From contig NZ_KI912489.1 of the NCBI RefSeq assembly GCF_000518765.1, forward strand, positions 376,652 through 440,651: 64,000 bases of DNA, read 5' to 3'. Numbering within the stretch: the stretch's first letter is position 1; each line of letters starts with the position of its first letter. The DNA comes from Ruminococcus flavefaciens ATCC 19208. Its GTDB lineage: Bacteria; Bacillota; Clostridia; Oscillospirales; Ruminococcaceae. Below the pieces are notes generated by a model. That model ran no database searches. It was not told where the DNA came from and worked only from the letters and a program-made list of their open reading frames with translations. Both the position numbers and the translations under genes were made by a program. Positions 57,120 through 64,000 of the stretch are shown piece by piece.

Positions 57120-58133
57120 ATGAGCTATTTATCGCAGTTTATAGAGAATGCAAGACACCAGAAGGGTATAAAAGCCGCGCTGAAACGTAAGGTTTTGGGT
57201 TTTGTTTGCGCAGGTCTTGAGGCAGCTGAAAAGGATATCGCTGCTTCTGAAAACAGTGTAAGGGAAGGCTTTGAGCCTACCTGTGTCAACGTAAGGAACA
57301 ACAATGCTGTCATCGAGCGTCTCACAAGTGAGAATGAGCTTATGAAAGCAAAGATAGCAGGTCTTGAAAAGAAGCTGAAAGCAGCTCCAGCTGCGGCTTT
57401 ACAGACTGAGAATACAGCTCCTGCGGCGGTGGCTGTAACTGTTGAAAGCGGCTCTGACTATGAGGACATCGACTATTTCGATTTCGAGAACCATTTCCGC
57501 GGTTCTATCGAAAATATAAAGAAATCGCAGGAATTTTACCTTAAATACTTTAAGGACAAGAAAAAGGTACTGGATATAGGCTGCGGAAGGGGAGAATTCC
57601 TCTCCCTCATGCAGGATAACGGCATTACCGCCGAGGGTGTGGATATATATGAGCCCTATGTGGAATACTGCAATATGAAGGGACTCAAAGCCACTTGCGG
57701 TGACGGTGCGGACTTCCTTGCAAAGACCGAGGGCATTGACGGCATTTTTGTGGGACAGGTCGTTGAGCATCTCAAGCCCCATCAGATAATACAGCTGTGC
57801 AATATAGCCTATGAGCGCCTTGAAGAGGGGGGATGCATCATCATTGAGACCCCGAACCCCACTTCGCTCTCGATATATACCAATGCATTTTACATCGACC
57901 CGTCGCATATAAAGCCTGTTCACCCTCTTACTATGCAGTATTATCTTGAAAAAGCAGGCTTTAAGGACATCGAGATAATCTATACCGAAAACAGCAGACC
58001 GCCATTTGATATACCCGAGCTGAAGGTGGAAGGCGGAGAAAATACCGAGGAATTCAACAAGGCAATGAAAAAGGTATCGGAGATGCTGTTCGGAAGTCAG
58101 GATTATGCAGTCATTGCGACCAAGAAAGGATAA
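57120..58133 (+). CDS. SAM-dependent methyltransferase with N-terminal coiled coil
   Basis: 337 residues. N-terminal helical part with a coiled coil (about 55-85, RLTSENELMKAKIAGLEKKLK), an Ala-rich linker, then a class I methyltransferase: VLDIGCGRGEFLSL, GVDIYEPYVEYC, FVGQVVEHL, IIETPNPTSL. Placed right after the Wzt-like gene, so it could methylate the chain end. No kinase domain as in WbdD. Confidence 0.88.
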   Translation: MSYLSQFIENARHQKGIKAALKRKVLGFVCAGLEAAEKDIAASENSVREGFEPTCVNVRNNNAVIERLTSENELMKAKIAGLEKKLKAAPAAALQTENTAPAAVAVTVESGSDYEDIDYFDFENHFRGSIENIKKSQEFYLKYFKDKKKVLDIGCGRGEFLSLMQDNGITAEGVDIYEPYVEYCNMKGLKATCGDGADFLAKTEGIDGIFVGQVVEHLKPHQIIQLCNIAYERLEEGGCIIIETPNPTSLSIYTNAFYIDPSHIKPVHPLTMQYYLEKAGFKDIEIIYTENSRPPFDIPELKVEGGENTEEFNKAMKKVSEMLFGSQDYAVIATKKG

Positions 58134-58136
58134 ATC

Positions 58137-58592
58137 ATGGAAAACGAAAAGATAAATATAGAAGATATAATGGCAGAGATAAAGCAGAATATCAAGGCTC
58201 AGGGACTTACTGCGGATATGCTCAGCTTTGAAGATGTGCCGTTCAAAAAGACAGCACAGGGCGGTTCGGCTTCCGAAGCCCTTGACTATATCACTTCACA
58301 TTATTATATACAGCCCTATAAGGAGCTCAAAGGCAATCCTGTAAAGGTATTCATCAAGAAAGTAATACGCAAAATGGTGAAGTTCTATGTAGAGCCTGTA
58401 GTATTTGAGCAGAACGACTTCAACGCAAATGCAGTTACTGTTATGAAGTCACTTACCGACAGCAAGTCCGCTGATCTCAGCGGCAGGGTAGAGACTCTTG
58501 AGCTTGCAAACAAGGAGCTCCTTATGCGTCTTGACAAGCTTGAGCGCGAGAACATCGAGCTTCGCAGCAAGCTTTACAAGGAGAATGCATAA
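58137..58592 (+). CDS. coiled-coil protein of the polysaccharide cluster
   Basis: 151 residues. N-terminal EDIMAEIKQNIKAQG, a basic amphipathic segment NPVKVFIKKVIRKMVKFYVE (about 66-85) that could touch the membrane, and a C-terminal coiled coil (about 115-148, VETLELANKELLMRLDKLER). No catalytic motif. Between the methyltransferase and a glycosyltransferase with 3-bp and zero spacing, so closely co-translated. Confidence 0.75.
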   Translation: MENEKINIEDIMAEIKQNIKAQGLTADMLSFEDVPFKKTAQGGSASEALDYITSHYYIQPYKELKGNPVKVFIKKVIRKMVKFYVEPVVFEQNDFNANAVTVMKSLTDSKSADLSGRVETLELANKELLMRLDKLERENIELRSKLYKENA

Positions 58593-59674
58593 TGCGTGTA
58601 GTTCAGCTACTTCCCACCCTCTCATTCGGTGACGCTATAGGAAATGACACCATTGCCCTGAAGGGTGTTATCAGCGAAATGGGCTATACTACCGACATTT
58701 ATGCCGAGAATATTGATAAAAGGCTTCCCGAGGGCGTAGCTCAGAAAGCAGACAAGCTCCGCGACCTGAAAAAGGACGATGTGCTTATTTATCACAAATC
58801 CACAGGTACAGACCTTACCTTCAAGATAGACAATTACAAGTGCCGCAGGATAATGGTATATCACAATATCACTCCTCCCGAATTCTTCCGTCCCTACAGC
58901 ACGGCAGCCACACAGCTTACCGAGCACGGCTACAAGGGAGTGGAGTACCTGCGCGACAAGATAGACTATGTGCTGGCTGTATCGGCGTATAACAGGTCAG
59001 AGCTTGTAAAAATGGGCTATACCTGTCCTATGGATATAAGACCCATACTCATAAAGTTCGATGACTACAGACAGACACCCGACGAAGCCACAATAAAGAA
59101 GTACAGCGACGGCAGGAAAAATCTCGTTTTTGTCGGAAGAATAGCTCCGAATAAGAAGCAGGAAAACGTTATCAGAGCGTTCTATTGCTATAAAAAGCTC
59201 AATCCCGAGTCGAGACTCATACTTGTAGGCTCTTCAACGGGTATGGAGAATTATTACGAGCGTCTTAAAAAGTATGCCAATGCTCTTGGCATAGGCGATG
59301 ATGTCATATTCCCGGGACATATAAAGTTCAGCGAGATACTGGCATATTACCGCCTTGCAGATGCATTTGTCTGTATGAGCGAGCATGAGGGCTTCTGCGT
59401 ACCGCTTGTGGAGGCGATGTTCTTTGATGTTCCCGTAATAGCCTATGATACCAGTGCTATCTCGGACACCCTCGGCGGCAGCGGTGTACTTCTCGATAAT
59501 AACGATCCCGTATTTGCAGCAGCTGTCATAGACAGAGTGCTTACGGACGAAAAGCTCCGCGAGAGCATTATCGAGGGACAGCGCAGACGGCTTGAAGATT
59601 TCTCATACGAGCGCATAAAAGCCACATTTGAAAAAGAGCTCACAGATTTTATAAACGGCAAAAAGCCTGAATAA
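58592..59674 (+). CDS. GT4-family glycosyltransferase
   Basis: 360 residues, GT-B fold. NLVFVGRIAPNKKQENVIRAF and E-x7-E motif HEGFCVPLVEAM. N-terminal VQLLPTLSFGDAIGNDTIAL is typical of polysaccharide mannosyl/rhamnosyl transferases. Start overlaps the previous stop by 1 bp. Confidence 0.88.
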   Translation: MRVVQLLPTLSFGDAIGNDTIALKGVISEMGYTTDIYAENIDKRLPEGVAQKADKLRDLKKDDVLIYHKSTGTDLTFKIDNYKCRRIMVYHNITPPEFFRPYSTAATQLTEHGYKGVEYLRDKIDYVLAVSAYNRSELVKMGYTCPMDIRPILIKFDDYRQTPDEATIKKYSDGRKNLVFVGRIAPNKKQENVIRAFYCYKKLNPESRLILVGSSTGMENYYERLKKYANALGIGDDVIFPGHIKFSEILAYYRLADAFVCMSEHEGFCVPLVEAMFFDVPVIAYDTSAISDTLGGSGVLLDNNDPVFAAAVIDRVLTDEKLRESIIEGQRRRLEDFSYERIKATFEKELTDFINGKKPE

Positions 59675-59685
59675 AGGATATAAAA

Positions 59686-60885
59686 ATGAAAAAGATAGGT
59701 TTTGTTATTCCGTGGTACAGTGAAAAAATACCGGGCGGAGCAGAAATGGAGCTCCGCGGACTTACCACACATCTGCACGAAGCAGGCATAGAGGTTGAAA
59801 TGCTCAGCACCTGCGTAAAGGAGTTTTCGGCAGACTGGAATGAGAATTATTTCAGTGAGGGCGAGGATACTGTTCACGGCTTCCCTATAAGAAGATTTAA
59901 GATAAGAAAGCGCAATGTACAGGCATTTGATGCGGTAAACGCAAAGCTTATGAAGAATATGCCCATATCAGCCGACGAGCAGAAGATATATACCGATGAA
60001 AACGTTAACAGTCCAGATCTATGCGAGTATATCAGGACTCACAGCGATGAATACAGCCTTTTTGTGTTCATACCCTATATGTTCGGAACTACCTTCCACG
60101 GTTTGCAGGTATGCCCCGAAAAATCGGTGCTGATACCGTGCTTCCATGATGAGTCATACGTGTATATGGACAGATTCAAGCCCGTATTTGAGAATATAGG
60201 CGGTATAATCTACCATGCAAAGCCCGAATACGACCTTGCGAACCGCGTATTCGACATGAGCCGCGTAAAGCAGGGCTGCCTCGGCGAGGGCGTATATACC
60301 GACCTTACCAGCGATGCGGCTGCATTCCGCAGCAAATTCGGCATCGACAGTCCTTTCATAATATACGCGGGACGCAAGGACGAGGGAAAGAACGTCCACA
60401 CACTGGTGAAGTATTTCTCCGAGTATGTAAAACGCCGTGATACCGACCTTAAACTCATACTCATAGGCGGCGGCAATATTGAATTGCCTTCCGAGCTTGT
60501 AAAGCAGAAGCGCATCATAGACTTGGGCTTCATCGACCTGCAGGACAAGTACAACGCTCAGGCGGCTGCCGAATTCCTGTGCCAGCCCTCGAAAAACGAG
60601 AGCTTTTCGCTTGTCATCATGGAAAGCTGGCTCTGCGGCAGACCTGTACTTGTACACAGCGGCTGTGCGGTAACGAGAAATTTCGCTTCCGAGTCCAACG
60701 GCGGACTTTATTTCGGCGATTATTTCGAGTTTGAGGGCTGTACCGACTGGTTCCTCAACAACAAGGAAAAAGCGACACAGATGGGCGAAAACGGCAGGAA
60801 CTACGTCCGCAGCAATTTTGCATGGGACGTTATCGTTGATAAATACATGAAGTTTTTCAGAGAAGTTAGCGGAGATAAGGAATAA
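59686..60885 (+). CDS. GT4-family glycosyltransferase
   Basis: 399 residues. Acceptor domain opens IPWYSEKIPGGAEMELRGLTTHL; donor domain FIIYAGRKDEGKNVHTLVKYF and E-x7-E motif NESFSLVIMESW. Related to the next gene: both share the (Y)-x-GR-(K/I)-DEGK pattern, NGGLYFGDYFEFEG / NGGLYYMDYFEFEG and the end W-(D/E)-VI. The pair probably arose by duplication. Confidence 0.88.
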   Translation: MKKIGFVIPWYSEKIPGGAEMELRGLTTHLHEAGIEVEMLSTCVKEFSADWNENYFSEGEDTVHGFPIRRFKIRKRNVQAFDAVNAKLMKNMPISADEQKIYTDENVNSPDLCEYIRTHSDEYSLFVFIPYMFGTTFHGLQVCPEKSVLIPCFHDESYVYMDRFKPVFENIGGIIYHAKPEYDLANRVFDMSRVKQGCLGEGVYTDLTSDAAAFRSKFGIDSPFIIYAGRKDEGKNVHTLVKYFSEYVKRRDTDLKLILIGGGNIELPSELVKQKRIIDLGFIDLQDKYNAQAAAEFLCQPSKNESFSLVIMESWLCGRPVLVHSGCAVTRNFASESNGGLYFGDYFEFEGCTDWFLNNKEKATQMGENGRNYVRSNFAWDVIVDKYMKFFREVSGDKE

Positions 60886-62063
60886 TGAAGAGGATAGCAC
60901 TTGTCAATCAGAGATACGGACTTGAAGTCAACGGCGGCTCCGAGTATTATACCCGTCTTATTGCGGAGCGTCTCACGGGGGAATTCGAGGTCGATGTAAT
61001 AACCACAAAAGCCCTTGAATACACCACATGGGAGAACCACTATACAGCCGATGAGGAAGAGATAAACGGCGTAAAAGTCCTCCGCTTTCCTGTTGAGAAG
61101 CAGAGAGCAAAGGACTTCAATGATTTTAACGGCAAGTATCTCAGGTCGGGCAATTATAACGTTGAAACAGAGGCGGTATGGTTCGAGAAGCAGGGACCAT
61201 ATTCACCTGCGGCAATAAACTATATCCGCGAAAACAAGGACAAATACGATGTATTCATCTTTGTTACCTACCTCTACTATCTTACAGTCAAGGGACTTCC
61301 CGAGGTAGCCGATAAGGCGATTTTCATACCGACTGCCCACGAAGAGCCCTTTATCCACTTCAAGACCTATGAGACCTTCTTCAATCTGCCCAAGGCTTAT
61401 GTATTCCTTACCGATGAGGAAAAAGCCCTTGTGCAGGGACTTTTCCACTGTGAAAATATCCCATGCCGCGTAATGGGTACGGGAGTTGAAGTGCCCTGCG
61501 AGCCTGATGAAGCAGGCTTCCGCAGAAAATTCGGCATAGATGGTGATTATATCATATATGTGGGACGTATCGACGAGGGCAAAGACTGCCCCACCATGTT
61601 CAAATACTTCCTTGAATACAAGAAACGCCGTCCGGAAAGCCAACTGAAGCTTGTACTTATGGGCAAGCCTGTGTGCGAGATACCAAAGCACAAGGACATA
61701 ATAAGTCTCGGCTTTGTCAGCGAAGAGGACAAGTTCAGCGGCATATCAGGTGCGAAATGCCTTATACTTCCGTCAAAATTTGAGAGCCTGTCCATATCCG
61801 TCCTTGAAGCTATGACCCTTTCCGTGCCTGTTATCGTAAACGGCATATGCGAAGTCCTGAAAGGTCACTGCATCAAGAGCAACGGCGGACTTTACTACAT
61901 GGATTACTTTGAATTTGAAGGAATAATCGACTATATATTCTCCCACGATGCGGAATATTCACAGCTGCGCAGAAATGCGGAGGCATATGTTGAAAAGAAT
62001 TACCGCTGGGAAGTAATAATGCGTAATTTCAGTGATCTTATCAATAAAATCTGTGAGGAGTGA
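60885..62063 (+). CDS. GT4-family glycosyltransferase
   Basis: 392 residues, sister of the previous gene. RYGLEVNGGSEYYTRLIAERL at the acceptor side, YIIYVGRIDEGKDCPTMFKYF and E-x7-E motif FESLSISVLEAM on the donor side. Starts 1 bp within the previous stop. Confidence 0.88.
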   Translation: MKRIALVNQRYGLEVNGGSEYYTRLIAERLTGEFEVDVITTKALEYTTWENHYTADEEEINGVKVLRFPVEKQRAKDFNDFNGKYLRSGNYNVETEAVWFEKQGPYSPAAINYIRENKDKYDVFIFVTYLYYLTVKGLPEVADKAIFIPTAHEEPFIHFKTYETFFNLPKAYVFLTDEEKALVQGLFHCENIPCRVMGTGVEVPCEPDEAGFRRKFGIDGDYIIYVGRIDEGKDCPTMFKYFLEYKKRRPESQLKLVLMGKPVCEIPKHKDIISLGFVSEEDKFSGISGAKCLILPSKFESLSISVLEAMTLSVPVIVNGICEVLKGHCIKSNGGLYYMDYFEFEGIIDYIFSHDAEYSQLRRNAEAYVEKNYRWEVIMRNFSDLINKICEE

Positions 62064-62072
62064 AGGTAAATA

Positions 62073-64000
62073 ATGCGATTTGCAGCGATCTGTTTCGGGG
62101 GAGTGGTATTCTCCGTACTCAGCAGTGTAATGTGGTTCAAAAAGAAGAATATCATAGAGGGAGTGGTAATGGGTGTCGTCATGTGGTTCTTTGCTCATAT
62201 ATTTGCCAGCATGGGACTATTTGTCATGGACAAGTACACCGTATTCCGTGCAGGCTGCGGAGCATTTGCTATAAGCGCGGCTGTGATGCTGCTTGTGCTG
62301 TTTCTGCGCAGGAGCAAGCCGTTCAGGTGGCGTCACATATTCAAGAATGATTTTTCCATAAAGGATATGCTTATCCCCTTGATAGTATGTATACTTGCTG
62401 TTCCCGTTGCAGCGCAGAAAAACGACTTTTTCGGCATGGGACAGGATCAGGGAGTATACCAGACACAGGCAATACTCTTTATGAACGGCGATACCAAACG
62501 GCAAAAGGATTTTTCCGAGTATCACGAGCTTGAAAGCGAAGAGGAACGCGATCATTTCCTGTACGGTGCAAGGAATTATCTCAGAGGCTACGATCTCCCG
62601 TCTGCCAATTATCCTGATACAGTATATGACTGGAACGTGAGCAGAGTATCGGGAATTTTTCATGGTATACCGACATATTCCGCACTTCTTGCCATGTGGG
62701 GAACTCTTTTCGGCATGAGCAATATGCAGGACTTTGAGACGGTGCTTTTCATATGCTTTATATTCATCGTATACTTTGTGTGCAGGAATTTAAAGCTGAA
62801 GCCTTCTTCCTGTGCCTGCGCCTGTGCAGCGGCGGCGTTTGCTCCCGTGATAATCTGGGCATCAAAGTCTGCACTGACAGAGATGGGACTTATCCTCATA
62901 CCTTTGACCTTCCTTTACTTTATGACAGATGACGATGACCCGAATCACAAATGGCTGTCGGTAATACCCATAGCGGTATTCTGCTGCTATCACGTGTCAA
63001 TATACACAATGGTGCCCATGTTTGTGCTGATATACGGCGGAATGTACGTGTTCACAAGAGAGCGTCAGTACGCAGTGCTAATGCCTGTGACTGTACTTGG
63101 CTATCTTGCAAGCTTCTTCCTGATGAGGCACATACAGCCATTCTATACCATGAACAACTACAGCCCTGTATTTGTGGGGGGCATAGACGTAACGAATCTT
63201 CCTGTGGTAGTAACTGCATTATCGGCAGGAGCAGCGATCGCAGCGATACTGTTTGCGTTCATAGTAAAGAAGCGTACTAAAAAGGAGTTCAGCAGCATGA
63301 GATTTATTCGTGATGCAGCAGCTTCAAAGGGGTTTCTTATGCTTATGCGCCTTATGGTGATACTTCCGTGCTTATATATCACAGTAAGAGCGTTTATGAA
63401 GTACAGCAACTGGTTCAGCGCAAGCCACCTTGCATTATGGGGCTTTATCGGAAACGCAGGACTTGTTCTCATGCCTCTCGGAATGATATTTGCTGTAATA
63501 TACACAAAATATTTCGCAGAGCGTACGTCAAGGCTCGTGCTTTTCCTAATGTTCTTCTACTGCGTACTTGTATATTCCGCATTCCTGCGCTTTGATATAC
63601 AGTATTACTTCTATTACTCTCGTTATCTCGCACCATTTATCCCTGTTGCAGTTATTTTCAGTGTTGCGGCACTTGACCGTGCAGGCTGGAAGGTGATTGT
63701 ACCTGTTACTGCTGTCGGACTTATGTATCTTGTGAAGGTAGATAAATTCCTCATGCACAATAAGGACGACTCACGTATGGAATGGAGCATTATTGAGGAT
63801 ATTGCTGATTTCGTGGACGAGAGCGACTGCGTTGTAATATCTCCCACCTATGCGTCAAGGCTCTGGCTGCCTGTACGCAGCATGACAGGAGCAACTGTTA
63901 TCCCCGAGTATAAGGAGGATACAGATCAGATAAACAGATTAGCCCAAAGATACGGCAGAGTCATCGTTATCACTGATACTCCTCTGGACAAGGAGGAGTA
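62073..64000 (+). CDS. large polytopic membrane protein, GT-C-like (reaches the window edge)
   Basis: At least 642 residues with about 12 or more membrane helices. Extracytoplasmic loops hold NDFFGMGQDQGVYQTQ and YDWNVSRVSGIFHGIPTYSALLA. The early Asp in the first large loop and the helix layout recall GT-C glycosyltransferases that use polyprenyl-linked sugars, but no family is certain. GAAGG lies ahead of the ATG. The last base pair of the window is TA, so the stop may be the very next base or the gene may continue. Confidence 0.78.
   Translation, partial: MRFAAICFGGVVFSVLSSVMWFKKKNIIEGVVMGVVMWFFAHIFASMGLFVMDKYTVFRAGCGAFAISAAVMLLVLFLRRSKPFRWRHIFKNDFSIKDMLIPLIVCILAVPVAAQKNDFFGMGQDQGVYQTQAILFMNGDTKRQKDFSEYHELESEEERDHFLYGARNYLRGYDLPSANYPDTVYDWNVSRVSGIFHGIPTYSALLAMWGTLFGMSNMQDFETVLFICFIFIVYFVCRNLKLKPSSCACACAAAAFAPVIIWASKSALTEMGLILIPLTFLYFMTDDDDPNHKWLSVIPIAVFCCYHVSIYTMVPMFVLIYGGMYVFTRERQYAVLMPVTVLGYLASFFLMRHIQPFYTMNNYSPVFVGGIDVTNLPVVVTALSAGAAIAAILFAFIVKKRTKKEFSSMRFIRDAAASKGFLMLMRLMVILPCLYITVRAFMKYSNWFSASHLALWGFIGNAGLVLMPLGMIFAVIYTKYFAERTSRLVLFLMFFYCVLVYSAFLRFDIQYYFYYSRYLAPFIPVAVIFSVAALDRAGWKVIVPVTAVGLMYLVKVDKFLMHNKDDSRMEWSIIEDIADFVDESDCVVISPTYASRLWLPVRSMTGATVIPEYKEDTDQINRLAQRYGRVIVITDTPLDKEE

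Overview
The window looks like a chromosomal segment of a Ruminococcus-type anaerobic Firmicute (Oscillospiraceae/Ruminococcaceae). The clues are moderate GC, strong AGGAGG-type ribosome binding sites, TTGACA-N17-TATAAT promoters, T-box riboswitches, a CIRCE operator, the endospore genes spoIVB and spoIID, and intergenic gaps full of short GTAGGG-headed palindromes. The genus is inferred from general gene content, not from a marker gene. I see no rRNA, tRNA, CRISPR array, prophage or transposase gene.

Layout. 1-3950 (minus): ilvB, cut by the left edge, behind a leader-peptide attenuator; leuA behind a T-box. 4135-6255 (minus): a zinc-ribbon protein, an AIM24-family protein and birA. 6441-8639: a membrane protein, spoIVB (plus strand) and HPr. 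9009-12456 (minus): rimM and trmD interleaved with three membrane-anchored proteins of unknown function. 12707-14443: a three-copy 100-bp tandem repeat, then purB. 14604-17483 (minus): an FHA protein, a PP2C phosphatase and two small membrane proteins in one operon. 17693-20079 (minus): secDF. 20598-27734 (minus): the F-type ATP synthase operon.

The ATP synthase operon is the most unusual locus. The delta subunit is fused to the N-terminus of alpha in one 676-residue ORF. The c-subunit gene is duplicated, with identical proteins that differ only at silent sites. An AT-rich small membrane gene and a cluster of palindromic repeats sit between gamma and beta.

27977-36779 (minus): a surface-polysaccharide operon with a polyprenyl-phosphate sugar transferase, manC, gmd, an rmd-like reductase, two GT4 glycosyltransferases, and a family of small DivIVA-like proteins of unknown role. 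spoIID follows (36956-37978). 38110-49108 (plus): a closely packed run of gltA, a lipoprotein, a two-component system, a DUF1385 protein, prmC, recA, recX, rimO, pgsA and a DtxR-like regulator. htpG (minus) has a perfect CIRCE operator. 51218-54945 (plus): a Cys T-box, an unknown ORF, cysS, a YycJ/WalJ-like hydrolase and rlmH. 55005-64000 (plus): a second polysaccharide cluster with Wzm/Wzt-type ABC exporter genes, a methyltransferase, a coiled-coil protein, three GT4 enzymes and a large membrane protein cut by the right edge.

The two polysaccharide clusters fit together. The first supplies GDP-mannose and a GDP-6-deoxyhexose (probably GDP-D-rhamnose) plus chain initiation. The second supplies ABC export with a Wzt-like carbohydrate-binding tail and a possible methyl-capping system. 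Amino-acid supply genes (ilvB, leuA, cysS) are each preceded by a recognisable attenuation device, and nearly every operon has a readable sigma-A-type promoter.
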